DNA of 64,000 nucleotides from Natrinema ejinorense (GCF_002494345.1 NZ_NXNI01000001.1:2418001-2482000), one strand, 5' to 3'; shown: positions 9,602 through 18,963, numbered from the stretch's first letter. Numbers and translations are program-made. Notes: a model not told the origin generated them from the sequence alone.

Positions 9602-9736
9602 ATGGCGCGCTACGACCTCTACGGCGACGACGGCTCCACCGAGGGCGAACTCTGTCCCCGCTGTGGCGACGTCTTCCTCGCCAACCACGGCGACCGCAAG
9701 CACTGCGGGAAGTGCAGTTACACCGAGTGGGAGTAA
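9602..9736 (+). CDS. rps27ae: 30S ribosomal protein S27ae
   Basis: A 44-residue zinc-ribbon ribosomal protein, directly abutting the S24e stop. It reads [11 protein letters not shown] at the start, with two Cys pairs, CPRC and CGKC, that bind one zinc ion, and ends SYTEWE. The length is normal for archaeal S27ae, which lacks the eukaryotic ubiquitin fusion. The position between S24e and the Kae1-Bud32 gene is conserved in archaea and supports the call. Confidence 0.95.
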   Translation: MARYDLYGDDGSTEGELCPRCGDVFLANHGDRKHCGKCSYTEWE

Positions 9737-9791
9737 GGCGCTGTGTCGGCCACAGCGGCAGATCGAACCACGACCACACCCGTTCTAATCC

Positions 9792-11426
9792 GTGAGTAAC
9801 ACCGTTCGCGTTCTCGGGATTGAGGGCACCGCCTGGGCGGCCAGCGCGGCGGTCTACGACGCCGATCGCGACGACGTGGTGATCGAAAGCGACGCCTACC
9901 AGCCCGAGAGCGGCGGCATTCACCCCCGCGAAGCCGCCGAGCACATGCACGACGCGATCCCCCGCGTCGTCGAGCGGGCCCTCGAGCACGCCCGCGAGAG
10001 CCACGACGGCCCGGCGACGGAGCCACCGATCGACGCCGTCGCCTTTTCCCGCGGTCCCGGCCTCGGTCCCTGCCTGCGCGTCGTCGGTACCGCCGCGCGT
10101 GCACTGAGTCAGGCACTCGCGGTACCCCTCGTCGGCGTGAACCACATGGTGGCACACCTCGAGATCGGCCGCCACACGTCGGGGTTCGACTCCCCGGTCT
10201 GTCTCAACGCGAGCGGGGCGAACGCGCACCTGCTGGCCTACCGGAACGGCCGGTATCGCGTGCTCGGCGAGACGATGGATACCGGCGTCGGCAACGCGAT
10301 CGACAAGTTCACGCGCCACGTCGGCTGGTCACATCCCGGCGGGCCGAAGGTCGAAGCGGCTGCCGAGGACGGTGACTACGTCAGCCTTCCGTACGTCGTC
10401 AAAGGAATGGACTTCTCCTTCTCGGGGATCATGAGCGCCGCGAAGCAGGCCGTCGACGACGGGACGCCGGTCGAAGACGTCTGTTACTCCCTGCAGGAGA
10501 ACGTCTTCGGCATGCTGACCGAGGTGTCGGAACGCGCGCTCTCGCTGACCGGCAGCGACGAACTCGTCCTCGGCGGCGGCGTCGGCCAGAACGCCCGGTT
10601 GCGCGAGATGCTCGCGGAGATGTGTGCCCAGCGCGGGGCCGAGTTCCACGCGCCCGAGCCGCGCTTCCTGCGCGATAACGCGGGGATGATCGCCGTCCTC
10701 GGGGCGAAGATGTACGCGGCCGGTGACACGCTCGCGCTCGAGGACTCGCGCGTCGATCCCGATTTCCGTCCCGACCAGGTACCCGTGAGCTGGCGGGTCG
10801 ACGAACCGGAGCTCGCGGCCGGACGCGGCGAGGGGGCCACGGCGGAGCGGCAGGTCCGCGGGGCCGAAGCGTTGGTCGACATCGTGCCCGAGCGAGGGCG
10901 CGTGCGGAAGCGCCGCGAGTCCAAGACCTACCGCCACCCCCAACTCGACGACCGACTCCGCAGGGAGCGGACTACGCTCGAGGCTCGCCTGACGAGTCTG
11001 GCCCGCCGCGAGGGGGTTCCGACGCCCGTGCTCTCGGACGTCGATCCCCGCGAGGCGCGCCTCGACCTCGAGTACGTCGGCCAGCGGGATCTCCGCGATG
11101 GACTGTCCCCTGAACGGGTCCGCGACGTCGGCCGTCATCTCGCTCGACTCCATCGGGCGGGGTTCGTCCACGGCGATCCGACGACCCGGAACGTACGGGT
11201 AAACGGAGCCCGGACCTACCTCATCGACTTCGGGCTCGGCTATCACACCGATCACGTCGAGGACTACGCGATGGACCTGCACGTCTTCGATCAGAGCCTC
11301 GTCGGCACCGCCGACGAGCCCGAGCCGCTCCGCGGGGCCGTCCGCGAGGGCTACCGCGAGGTCGGCGAGGAGCGGGTCCTCGAGCGGTTGCGAGACGTCG
11401 AGGGGCGCGGCCGCTATCGATCCTGA
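9792..11426 (+). CDS. kae1-bud32: Kae1-Bud32 fusion, tRNA t6A synthesis (KEOPS)
   Basis: A 544-residue bifunctional protein. Residues 1 to about 325 form the Kae1 threonylcarbamoyltransferase, with the metal-binding motif NHMVAH, the SRGPGLGPCLR loop and the ATP-binding GGGVGQNARL region. It installs threonylcarbamoyl on A37 of ANN-decoding tRNAs. Residues from about 340 form the small atypical kinase/ATPase Bud32, with HGDPTTRNVRV as catalytic loop and DFGLG as metal-binding motif. The fusion is known in several euryarchaea including haloarchaea. The GTG start at 9792 lies 55 bases after S27ae, so it is in the same operon. Confidence 0.95.
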   Translation: MSNTVRVLGIEGTAWAASAAVYDADRDDVVIESDAYQPESGGIHPREAAEHMHDAIPRVVERALEHARESHDGPATEPPIDAVAFSRGPGLGPCLRVVGTAARALSQALAVPLVGVNHMVAHLEIGRHTSGFDSPVCLNASGANAHLLAYRNGRYRVLGETMDTGVGNAIDKFTRHVGWSHPGGPKVEAAAEDGDYVSLPYVVKGMDFSFSGIMSAAKQAVDDGTPVEDVCYSLQENVFGMLTEVSERALSLTGSDELVLGGGVGQNARLREMLAEMCAQRGAEFHAPEPRFLRDNAGMIAVLGAKMYAAGDTLALEDSRVDPDFRPDQVPVSWRVDEPELAAGRGEGATAERQVRGAEALVDIVPERGRVRKRRESKTYRHPQLDDRLRRERTTLEARLTSLARREGVPTPVLSDVDPREARLDLEYVGQRDLRDGLSPERVRDVGRHLARLHRAGFVHGDPTTRNVRVNGARTYLIDFGLGYHTDHVEDYAMDLHVFDQSLVGTADEPEPLRGAVREGYREVGEERVLERLRDVEGRGRYRS

Positions 11427-11514
11427 CGGGGCGGATCGACTGGCGGCAGTCGACTGTTTGCACCGATCGTCGCAGCACACAATACCTTTATCGGGGGAAG
11501 ACGTATCACCGGCC

Positions 11515-11802
11515 ATGGCAGAGAAGCCGACTTCGGGTGAGATTCTTGGGGTACCGTACAACTTCGAGCGACCGAGCATCAGTCGCATGCTCTCGTCGTA
11601 CTGGCAGCCCGGCGAGGGGATGCTCGTCGAGAAGCCTTTCGGGGTCGGCTACACCCTGAACCTCGCCAACTGGCGGTCGTGGATCGTCGTCCTCGTCGCG
11701 GGCGCGCTCCTGTGGCACCAGGAACGTGGCTCCGGCCAGGAGAGCGAGGACACGACGGACGAACCCGTCGAGGTCATCGTCGACGGCGACACGGACGACT
11801 GA
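11515..11802 (+). CDS. Small membrane-anchored protein (DUF5808-like)
   Basis: A 95-residue haloarchaeal protein. The N-terminal half has a motif around GVPYNFERPSISRMLSSYW and PFGVGYTLNLANWRSW, as in DUF5808-type small proteins. One transmembrane helix (IVVLVAGALLW, near residues 60-71) follows, then an acidic tail. No function is known. ATG 11515 is chosen over the upstream frame because a TATA-like box (around 11483) sits about 30 bases before it. It is transcribed alone, between Kae1-Bud32 and the convergent nuoCD. Confidence 0.8.
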   Translation: MAEKPTSGEILGVPYNFERPSISRMLSSYWQPGEGMLVEKPFGVGYTLNLANWRSWIVVLVAGALLWHQERGSGQESEDTTDEPVEVIVDGDTDD

Positions 11803-11948
11803 GACGGTTTGCTGTCGGTCAGTTTCGGCGCGCTCGCGAACCCGCCGTACAGGTGCGCCAGGTGCCAGTGACAACAGCCCGTCCGAGCGGCTGTAAATTC
11901 GTTTTCGCGGTCACGTGATAGCTCACGGATCTGCCGTCCGCGGGCCGA

Positions 11949-13610
11949 TTACCGGTCGACCTCGCCCATGATACAGTCGAGACTGCCGATCGCCGCGACG
12001 AGGTCGGCGACGTACTCGCCGCGAGTGATCTCGGGGAGGACGGAGAGGTTCGAGAAACAGGGGCTTCGAATCTTGAACCGCGCCGGCGTCTCGGTGCCGT
12101 CCGAACGGACGTAGATGCCGAGTTCGCCTTTCGCCCCCTCGACGGCGCGGTAGCTCTCGGCGTCGGCCTCCGGTTTGAGCGTTCTGGGCACGTTGCTCTG
12201 GATCTCGCGGTCGTCGTCGGGCCACTCGACGAGCAGGTCGAGACATTGTTCGACGAGCTTCGCGGACTCCTCGAGTTCGCGCATGCGGACGAGCACGCGA
12301 CTGTAGTTGTCGCCGTCGGGCTCCGTGACGACGTCCCACTCGAGGTTCTCGTAGTAGCCGTAGGGGTCGTCTCGCCGGAGGTCGTAGTCGATACCCGAGC
12401 CCCGGGCGACCGGGCCGGTACAGCCGTACTGTTTGGCCACCTCCGGTTCGAGGACACCGGTGTCGATACACCGGCGCTGGAAGATTTCGTTCGTGACCAG
12501 CAGGTCGTGGTACTCCTCGAGTTTGGCCGGGAGTCCGTCGAGGACCCCCCGGACGTCCGCGATGAACTCCTCTCGAGGTTCGGGCAGGTCCCAAGCGACC
12601 CCGCCCAGCCGGAAGTAGTTGAACATCATCCGTTGGCCGGTCAGCGCCTCGAGCAGGTCGAGGACGAGTTCCCGATCGCGGATGGCGTACTGGAAGGTGG
12701 CGGTGAATTCGCCGACGATGTCGAGCGCGTAAGTCCCAAGAGCGATGAAGTGGGAGGCCAGCCGCGAGAGTTCGGCCCCCATCGTCCGGATGATCTGGGC
12801 GTACTCGGGGACCTCGATGTCTGCCAGATCCTCGGCGACGCGGGCGTAGGCCCACTCGTTCAGGAGGCCGGCGGAGACCCAGTCCCACCGGTCGGGATAG
12901 GGCATGATCTGGTGGCGGTACGTGGCGTTCTGGCACATCTGCTCCTCGCAGCGGTGGATGTAGCCGATGTCGGGGTCGGCGTCGACGACCGTCTCGCCGT
13001 CCAGCACCGCTTTGACGTGGAGGACGCCGTGGGTCGACGGATGGTGCGGGCCGATGTTGAGAAACATCGTCTCCGAGTCGGCGTCGTGCTCGTCGCCCGC
13101 GATGGGGTTTTCGTGCTCCGAGAGAGTGACGACCTGGGGCTGGGCCTGATCGTACGACAGCGAGAGCGGATGGCCCTGCCACGTGTCCGGCAGGAGGATC
13201 CGTCGCAGGTCGGGATGGTCCTCGTACGCGATGCCGACGAGGTCGTAGGCTTCGCGCTCGTGCCAGTCCGCCGTTCGGAAGACGGGTTCGGCGGACTCGC
13301 TGACCGGGTCCGCGACCGCCGTCGGAACGACGACGCTCACCTCGCGGGTCGGATCATCGTAGGATTTCAGGTGATAGATCGTCTCGAACCGATCGGGATA
13401 CTGCTGGGCGGTCACGCACGAACAGTGGTCGAACCCCGCGTCCTCGCGGAGCGTCTCGAGGACGCGCTGGACCGCGTCGGGCCGAATCACGAAGCCCGGT
13501 GCGTTCAGGTGATCGTCGCGACGGAGAACGGCGTCGCCGAGCAGGGCCTCGAGGTCGCGGCCGGCCGCGGCGTCGGCCGGTCGGGACTCGAGCGTCGAAT
13601 CCGGTGACAT
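11949..13610 (-). CDS. nuoCD: NADH dehydrogenase-type complex I subunit NuoCD fusion (orphan)
   Basis: A 553-residue fusion. Residues 1 to about 150 are NuoC (30-kDa subunit), with the signature WHEREAYDLVGIAYEDHPDLRRIL. From about 180 to the end is NuoD (49-kDa subunit, related to NiFe hydrogenase large subunits), with GPHHPSTHGVLH, GYIHRCEEQM and the final SLDCIMGEVDR. NuoD contributes to the quinone site of complex I. The protein is complete. In haloarchaea nuoCD normally lies inside a nuoABCDHIJKLMN-type operon, but here no other nuo gene is near. It is divergent from an HTH-10 regulator 83 bases away. Confidence 0.92.
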   Translation of the reverse strand: MSPDSTLESRPADAAAGRDLEALLGDAVLRRDDHLNAPGFVIRPDAVQRVLETLREDAGFDHCSCVTAQQYPDRFETIYHLKSYDDPTREVSVVVPTAVADPVSESAEPVFRTADWHEREAYDLVGIAYEDHPDLRRILLPDTWQGHPLSLSYDQAQPQVVTLSEHENPIAGDEHDADSETMFLNIGPHHPSTHGVLHVKAVLDGETVVDADPDIGYIHRCEEQMCQNATYRHQIMPYPDRWDWVSAGLLNEWAYARVAEDLADIEVPEYAQIIRTMGAELSRLASHFIALGTYALDIVGEFTATFQYAIRDRELVLDLLEALTGQRMMFNYFRLGGVAWDLPEPREEFIADVRGVLDGLPAKLEEYHDLLVTNEIFQRRCIDTGVLEPEVAKQYGCTGPVARGSGIDYDLRRDDPYGYYENLEWDVVTEPDGDNYSRVLVRMRELEESAKLVEQCLDLLVEWPDDDREIQSNVPRTLKPEADAESYRAVEGAKGELGIYVRSDGTETPARFKIRSPCFSNLSVLPEITRGEYVADLVAAIGSLDCIMGEVDR

Positions 13611-13693
13611 AGCTACCCGTTCGGACGCGGTCGGCGTGTCGGTTCTGCGTCACGAGCGAGGCTATTTATATACGCCGACCGGAGTATCCGGTC

Positions 13694-14344
13694 GTGAAGA
13701 CGGTTCGGCTCACGCTCCGGTACGACGCGGAGACGATCCACCCGATGCACCGGTTCGTCGCCGACAGCGACGCGTTCGATTCCTACCGGATGGTCCACGG
13801 AAACTTCGCCGGGGGCGACGATCATGCCTTCATCTTCCACGTCGTCGGCGATCCGGACGTCTACGAGGCCGCACTCGCGGACGCCGACCGGGTCCGCGAG
13901 TACGAACTCACGCGGACCGGTGACCGGTCGTTTACCGTCTACGTTCGCGACACGCCCGAGGGAATCGACGAGCGACTGCTCGGATCGTTCACGCAGGGGA
14001 GTCTCGTGACGCTCCCGCCGATCGAATATCGGTCGGACTGGACGACTCGGTTCTCGGTCGTCGGCGAACCGGCGGATCTCCGGCAGGCACTCGAGGAGGT
14101 TCCCGAGGGGATCGAGACGACCGTCGACCGGATCGGCGAGTACGACGGGAGCGACGCCGCGGTCGGAGCGCTGACCGAACGCCAGCGCGAGGCAGTTCGG
14201 ATCGCCCGCGAGGTGGGCTACTTCGAGGTTCCCCGTTCGGCGAGCGTCGACGACGTGGCCGCAGAACTCGACTGTGCACCGGGGACGGCCGCCGAACACC
14301 TCCGGAAGGCGGAGGCGACCGTCATGAACGCCCTCGAGTTGTAG
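13694..14344 (+). CDS. HTH-10 (Bat-type) transcriptional regulator
   Basis: A 216-residue regulator. The N-terminal part (about 1-155) resembles the haloarchaeal bacterio-opsin activator-like (GAF/HTH-associated) domain. Residues about 160-212 form the HTH-10 domain, with LTERQREAVRIAREVGYFEVPR followed by VDDVAAELDCAPGTAAEHLRKAE. It likely controls a small number of genes, and the divergent nuoCD is the nearest candidate. The GTG start at 13694 is supported by a strong TATA box TTTATATA at 13665-13672, 22 bases upstream, implying a leaderless mRNA. The ligand is unknown. Confidence 0.88.
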   Translation: MKTVRLTLRYDAETIHPMHRFVADSDAFDSYRMVHGNFAGGDDHAFIFHVVGDPDVYEAALADADRVREYELTRTGDRSFTVYVRDTPEGIDERLLGSFTQGSLVTLPPIEYRSDWTTRFSVVGEPADLRQALEEVPEGIETTVDRIGEYDGSDAAVGALTERQREAVRIAREVGYFEVPRSASVDDVAAELDCAPGTAAEHLRKAEATVMNALEL

Positions 14345-14435
14345 CGTCCGACGATCGGGCCGCCGAACCGGGGAAACCGCCGCCGGAACGCGGGTAATCG
14401 ACGCCTATTTTCCGGTCGCGGACGCTCCCTCCGAC

Positions 14436-14981
14436 ATGACCGTTCGGTTCGTCACCGGCAACGAAGGGAAGGTCCGCGAGGCGCGGGCGTACCTCGAGGG
14501 GATCGATCCCGTCGAACAGATCGAGTACGATTACACCGAGGTACAGAGCGACTCGCTCGCGGAGATCGCGGCGTACGGAGCCCGCGAGGCCTTCGAGGAA
14601 TTGGGGAGCGACGATCCGGTGCTCGTCGACGATGCGGGACTGTTCGTCGACGCGCTGGGCGGGTTCCCGGGGCCGTACTCGGCGTACGTCGAGGACACCG
14701 TCGGCGTCGAACGGCTCTGGCGGCTCGCCGAGGCGGAGGAGAACCGTCGTGCCCGCTTTCGAACCGTTCTCGCGTACGCGGACGAGAACGGCACCGAGAC
14801 GTTCGATGGAAGCGTCGCCGGAACGCTCGTCGCCCCCCGCGGCGACGGCGGGTTCGGCTACGACCCGATCTTCGAGTACAACGGGCAGACGATGGCCGAG
14901 ATGAGCACCGAGGAGAAGAACGCGATCTCGCATCGGGGTCGCGCGCTGGCGGCGTTCGCGGAGTGGTACGCCGACCGCTGA
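14436..14981 (+). CDS. XTP/dITP pyrophosphatase (HAM1/RdgB)
   Basis: A 181-residue house-cleaning nucleotidase that hydrolyses dITP, XTP and ITP to the monophosphates, keeping deaminated purines out of nucleic acids. The family signatures are clear: FVTGNEGKVREA near the N-terminus, the catalytic segment DDAGLFVDALGGFPGPYSAY, GDGGFGYDPIF, and EKNAISHRGRALAAF at the C-terminus. Length is normal. It starts at ATG 14436, 91 bases after the regulator. Confidence 0.95.
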   Translation: MTVRFVTGNEGKVREARAYLEGIDPVEQIEYDYTEVQSDSLAEIAAYGAREAFEELGSDDPVLVDDAGLFVDALGGFPGPYSAYVEDTVGVERLWRLAEAEENRRARFRTVLAYADENGTETFDGSVAGTLVAPRGDGGFGYDPIFEYNGQTMAEMSTEEKNAISHRGRALAAFAEWYADR

Positions 14982-15011
14982 GACGGCCTGCTGGTGGTCG
15001 ATCGGCCGACC

Positions 15012-16139
15012 TCAGTCGTCGCTCTCGGCGGCGGAGTTTGCGGTGTCGTCGTCTCCGACCCCCGATTCGGTGTCTATCTTCGCTGTGCTATCCACGCTGA
15101 CGCCCTCCCAGTCCTGATCGGCGTGGTATCCCTCGCGTTCTTTCGCACTCGGTGCAACGCGGATGAACTCGGCCCGTTCGCGGGCGTCGGCTATCGTGTG
15201 GCCGCCACAGTAGGAGAGCCCCGACTGGATACCGGCACAGAACTCGTCGACGACGTTGGCGACCGGTCCCTTGTACGGCGTCAGCGCCTCGACGCCTTCG
15301 TCGGCGCGGACGTCGGCGTCCTTGTCGTCGCGTTTTTCGGCGGCCGTCGTGGTCGCCATTCCCCGCGAGCGCTTGTACCGCGTCCCGTCGACCTCGACCA
15401 CCGCACCCGGGGCTTCCTCGGTCCCGGCAAAGAGGCTTCCCAGCATTACGGTGTCGGCGCCTGCCATCAGCGCCTTCACCGCATCGCCCGACGTTCGAAT
15501 CCCGCCGTCGGCACAGATCGTCACGTCCAGCTCCTCGGCCGCGGTCGCACAGTCGTCGACGGCGGTCAGCTGTGGGACGCCGGCACCGGCGACCTTCCGG
15601 GTCGTACAGTGGGAGCCGGGACCGATACCGACCTTCACGCAGTCGGCTCCGGCCGCGGCCAGATCCTCGACGCCCGCCGGCGTCGCGACGTTGCCGGCGA
15701 CGAGATCGGTCTCCGGAAACTCCTCCCGCAGGATCTCGACGGCCTCGAGCGTCCGCTCGAGGTGGCCGTGGGCGACGTCGACCACGAGCGCGTCGACGCC
15801 CGCCGTGACCAGGGCGTCGCTACGAGCGACGTAATCCTCGTTGATCCCGACGGCAGCGCCGACCTGTTCGCCGGCGGCGGCGACCCGTTCGACCTGTGTG
15901 GCCTGTTCCGCCGGCGTGAGGAACCGATGGAGGATACCGACGCCCCCGGCGCGTGCGAGTTCGATCGCCAGCTCGGCCTCCGTGACGGTGTCCATCGCGG
16001 CGGAGACGAGCGGCCGCTCCAACTCGATGCTCGGTGTGAACATCGTCGAGAGGTCAACGGTACTGCGGCTATCGACCGGCGAGCGTTTCGGGACGAGGAG
16101 TACGTCGCCGTAACTCAACCCGGTGCGGAGATCGTTCAT
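15012..16139 (-). CDS. GMP reductase / IMP dehydrogenase-family enzyme without CBS domains
   Basis: A 375-residue TIM-barrel enzyme of the IMPDH/GMPR family. The catalytic loop [10 protein letters not shown] carries Cys178, preceded by the NAD/IMP-binding GNVATPAG. The CBS pair usually inserted in IMP dehydrogenase after GGVGILHR is absent. The mobile flap ([12 protein letters not shown]...VRADEG) lacks the Arg-Tyr pair of IMP dehydrogenase and resembles the GMP reductase arrangement. It therefore more likely reduces GMP to IMP for purine salvage, although CBS-less IMPDHs exist. The C-terminal 30 residues are a poorly conserved acidic tail. Confidence 0.85.
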   Translation of the reverse strand: MNDLRTGLSYGDVLLVPKRSPVDSRSTVDLSTMFTPSIELERPLVSAAMDTVTEAELAIELARAGGVGILHRFLTPAEQATQVERVAAAGEQVGAAVGINEDYVARSDALVTAGVDALVVDVAHGHLERTLEAVEILREEFPETDLVAGNVATPAGVEDLAAAGADCVKVGIGPGSHCTTRKVAGAGVPQLTAVDDCATAAEELDVTICADGGIRTSGDAVKALMAGADTVMLGSLFAGTEEAPGAVVEVDGTRYKRSRGMATTTAAEKRDDKDADVRADEGVEALTPYKGPVANVVDEFCAGIQSGLSYCGGHTIADARERAEFIRVAPSAKEREGYHADQDWEGVSVDSTAKIDTESGVGDDDTANSAAESDD

Positions 16140-16243
16140 AACCCGTACCGGATCAGTGTTCCCGCCAAATAAGACTGTCGGCGAGTGTCCAGGAACTGCA
16201 AATCGAGCCCCGTCAGGTGCGCTTGCGGGGCGATCTCGATCGG

Positions 16244-16723
16244 TCAGGCTCGCGGATCCCGATCCGGTCCCGGATACTCGCCGCCCTCGACGACCTCGTA
16301 CAGGCTCGCGGGATCGAACAGCCGGGCGAACGCGTCGGGCGGACGGATACTGACGGCGACGCGGGGCTGAAGCGTCAATCCGGCTTTCGTCGATCGAAGC
16401 CGTTCGTCGTAGGAGAGCAGGTGGGCCGCCTCGCCCTGGTAGGCAGAGGCCAGCGCCGGATGGTCGCCCTCGGGCTGGTCGACCGCGACGCGCTCGGCCG
16501 CGAGTCGCTCGCGGTGGGCGGCGGCGAGCGCTGGATCGGCGAGAGCCGCGACGAGTCGCTCGGTCTCCTCGAGCAGCGGGTCGCTGGCGATCAGGTCGAT
16601 CCAGGAATGCTCGCGCACGTGATCGAGCGCCTCGCGTGCCTCGCCGCCGACGAGGAGATCCGCCGCGAGGACATCGGCGTCCGCGACGACGCGAGCGGGA
16701 TTCGGTCGCTCGTCCTCAGTCAT
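16244..16723 (-). CDS. PIN-like domain protein
   Basis: A 159-residue protein. Its first strand, VVADADVLAADLL, and the pattern of acidic residues (further Asp near SDPLLEE and YDERL) resemble PIN-domain nucleases, as in the haloarchaeal DUF7384 group. It could be a tRNA- or mRNA-cleaving toxin or an RNA-processing nuclease. A classic antitoxin is not recognisable, but a 35-codon gene overlaps its start by 8 bases and could be a partner. ATG 16723 lies within the ATGACTGA overlap. Confidence 0.6.
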   Translation of the reverse strand: MTEDERPNPARVVADADVLAADLLVGGEAREALDHVREHSWIDLIASDPLLEETERLVAALADPALAAAHRERLAAERVAVDQPEGDHPALASAYQGEAAHLLSYDERLRSTKAGLTLQPRVAVSIRPPDAFARLFDPASLYEVVEGGEYPGPDRDPRA

Positions 16724-16823
16724 CGTCGCCCTCTCGGATCGCCTCGAGTTCGGTATGGATTCGCTCGAGATCGCCGTCGTACGCCGCCGCCCGGTCGAAC
16801 AGGGATTCCCAGCTCGCGCTCAT
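16716..16823 (-). CDS. Small acidic protein upstream of PIN-like gene
   Basis: A 35-codon reading frame beginning MSASWESLFDRAAAYDG and ending EAIREGDDD. Its stop overlaps the start of the PIN-like gene by 8 bases (ATGACTGA), typical of translational coupling. The composition is acidic and probably helical. The even halophilic codon use and the overlap suggest a real gene. It is too short for domain assignment. It could be a small antitoxin-like partner of the PIN protein, but that is speculation. Confidence 0.55.
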   Translation of the reverse strand: MSASWESLFDRAAAYDGDLERIHTELEAIREGDDD

Positions 16824-16873
16824 CGGTGGCCGTTGGAGCCACGGCATCAAAGGTCGTCCGGCTCGAGCCTGCC

Positions 16874-17977
16874 TCACGGCCGCCGTGAGAGCAACCAGAA
16901 CGCGACGGTGCCGAGGACGAACGCGACGCCGACGTTGCCCACGAGGCCGACGATCCCGACGCCCGCGACGAGCGCGAGGGAGCGACCGTCGCTGACGGGC
17001 GCGAACGCCGCGCGCCCGAGTTCGAGTGCGACGACGACGAGCAAGACGCCGAGGATCGCCATCGGGAAGGCGGCGAGGACGGCTCCGGCGGCGACCAACG
17101 CGAGCGCGAGATAGCCCACCCCGAGCAGGACGTTCGCGCCGCCGGTTCGCGCGCCGAAGGCGTACTTGCCGGCGAGGCCGCCGCTGCCGTGACACATCGG
17201 CACGCCGCCGAGGGGAACCGCCGCGAGACAGGTAACCCCCATACTCCTCGAGAGTTCATCCGCGGAGATATCTCGGTCGTAGAGATCGCCACAGAGCAAC
17301 GCGGTCGCGATCGCCGCGTTCCCGACGGTCATTCCGAGTTGGGCGACGGTCCCCTCGAGTGCGGCCGCGGTAACCGACGGCACACCGGCGGGAAAGAGGG
17401 TGAGCTGGGGGACCGCCGGCGAGGGGACCCCGGCCGTCACGACGGCAGCGATCCCGCCGACTCCGAGCACGACCAGGACGCTCGCCTGGCGGTAGCCGAC
17501 CAGCGCCAGGAGCCCGACGACGACCAGCCCGCCCGCCGCCACGGCGGGGTTTCCAAGCGAGAGATCGACGGCCGCCTCGAGCAGGAGCAGCGCTACGGCG
17601 AGTTGGACGCCGCGAATGACGGGTTCGCCGACCACCCGCTGGAGGCGACCGACGAGCCCGAGGTGGCCGACGGCGAGCAAAACGCCGCCGGCGAGTATCC
17701 CGGCGGCGGCGAGTTCGGCGTAGGAAAGTGCTCCGACGATCGCGAGGCCGATCAGTGCCTTCATCGGCTCGACGGAGAGGGGCATGCCGTAGTGGAGCCC
17801 CCAGACGATCTGGAAGACGCCAAAGCCAAGCAGGACGTGGGGAAGCGAGACGCTCGTCGTCGCACCGAGTGCCACCACCAGCGGCAATACCGTAACCGAA
17901 TCACCTAGCGCGCCGGTGAGTTCGCCGACGGAGAACTCGAGGTCGGATTCCGCCCCCGATCGGACCGTGTACGCCAT
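16874..17977 (-). CDS. MOT1-type sulfate/molybdate transporter
   Basis: A 367-residue integral membrane protein with about ten to eleven helices. Two family signatures of the MOT1/SulP-like molybdate transporter group are clear: GELTGALGDSVTVLPLVVAL near the N-terminus, followed by PMKALIG, and PLGGVPMCHGSGGLAGKYAF with ARTGG in the second half. There is no STAS domain, as expected for MOT1-type rather than SulP sulfate transporters. It should import molybdate or sulfate. The ATG at 17977 has an adjacent AT-rich promoter region. It is the first gene of a run that continues with the small ORF and PIN-like gene. Confidence 0.85.
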   Translation of the reverse strand: MAYTVRSGAESDLEFSVGELTGALGDSVTVLPLVVALGATTSVSLPHVLLGFGVFQIVWGLHYGMPLSVEPMKALIGLAIVGALSYAELAAAGILAGGVLLAVGHLGLVGRLQRVVGEPVIRGVQLAVALLLLEAAVDLSLGNPAVAAGGLVVVGLLALVGYRQASVLVVLGVGGIAAVVTAGVPSPAVPQLTLFPAGVPSVTAAALEGTVAQLGMTVGNAAIATALLCGDLYDRDISADELSRSMGVTCLAAVPLGGVPMCHGSGGLAGKYAFGARTGGANVLLGVGYLALALVAAGAVLAAFPMAILGVLLVVVALELGRAAFAPVSDGRSLALVAGVGIVGLVGNVGVAFVLGTVAFWLLSRRP

Positions 17978-18063
17978 CTATCCCCGCTATGAGTGCCGCC
18001 ATCTTGACTCTTGGCAGTAACCGCAACCGATTTCGTTCCCTGGCGTCAGAAGTGTGGTTTTGG

Positions 18064-18963
18064 TTACGTCGACGAATCCGGGTTCGTCGAGTCCGTCGCT
18101 TCGAGGGCGTCCGCGAGTACCGAATCGAGTTCCTCGCGGGCCGTCTCCGCGAGGGGCTCGAGCGGTCGCCGAAGCGAGCCCGCCGGCCGGTCCCGTAACG
18201 AGAGGGCGGCTTTGAGCCCCGGCACGCCGTATTGGGTCGTGACGGCGTGGTTGAGTTCGACGAGGTCGGCGTTCCGTGATCGTGCCCGCTCGGATCGACC
18301 GCCCTCGTGACGACGATAGATTTCGCTCGCCCGTCCGGGGACGACGTTCGCCAGCGCCAATACACCGCCATCGGCACCCGCATCGAGGCCGGCGGCGTAG
18401 ATGCTTCCGCTGCCGACGAGCACCGCGAAGGACTCGTCGGCGGTGAGACGGACGAGTCGCTGGATCGATTCGAGGCTCCCGCTCGAGTCTTTGATCCCCG
18501 CGACGTTCTCGTGGGTGGCGAGGGACGCGACGGTCCGCGGCGAGAGGGCGTGATCGGTGAACTTCGGGACGCTGTACAGGTAGATCGGAATCGGTGACTC
18601 GTCGGCGAGGGATCGATAGTAGGCAGCAAGCGCCGCGTCCTCGGAGGCGTAGTAGGAGGGAGTTACGACCAGTGCCGCCTCTGCACCCGCCGCTGCGGCG
18701 CGCTCGGTGGTCTCGAGCGTCGGCTCGTACCCCTCCCATCCGGTTCCCGCGAGCACCGACAGCGAGGTAGCCTCCGCGACGGTTTCGACGATCGCGACCC
18801 GTTCGTCGGCCGTCAACAGCGGTGCCTCGCCCGACGACCCGCAGGGAACCAGGAAATCGACGCCTGCTTCCTCGAGCCAGTCGACGAGGCTTCGAAGCCG
18901 CGCGTGATCGACGCGGCCGGACGAATCGAACGGCGTGACGACCGGGACACCAGTTCCCTGCAT
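18064..18963 (-). CDS. Dihydrodipicolinate synthase-family aldolase/lyase
   Basis: A 299-residue class I aldolase-type protein. The Schiff-base lysine is K158 in VAGIKDSSG, the Tyr that activates it is Y130 in IYLYSVP, and the pyruvate carboxylate-binding loop is CGSSGEAPLL at about 41-50. Members condense or cleave 2-oxo acids (dihydrodipicolinate, N-acetylneuraminate or keto-deoxy-sugar acids), and the actual substrate is not predictable here. ATG 18963 (MQGTGVPVVTPF) fits the family start better than GTG 18984, and a TTTTAGG box lies 25-33 bases upstream. Confidence 0.85.
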   Translation of the reverse strand: MQGTGVPVVTPFDSSGRVDHARLRSLVDWLEEAGVDFLVPCGSSGEAPLLTADERVAIVETVAEATSLSVLAGTGWEGYEPTLETTERAAAAGAEAALVVTPSYYASEDAALAAYYRSLADESPIPIYLYSVPKFTDHALSPRTVASLATHENVAGIKDSSGSLESIQRLVRLTADESFAVLVGSGSIYAAGLDAGADGGVLALANVVPGRASEIYRRHEGGRSERARSRNADLVELNHAVTTQYGVPGLKAALSLRDRPAGSLRRPLEPLAETAREELDSVLADALEATDSTNPDSST

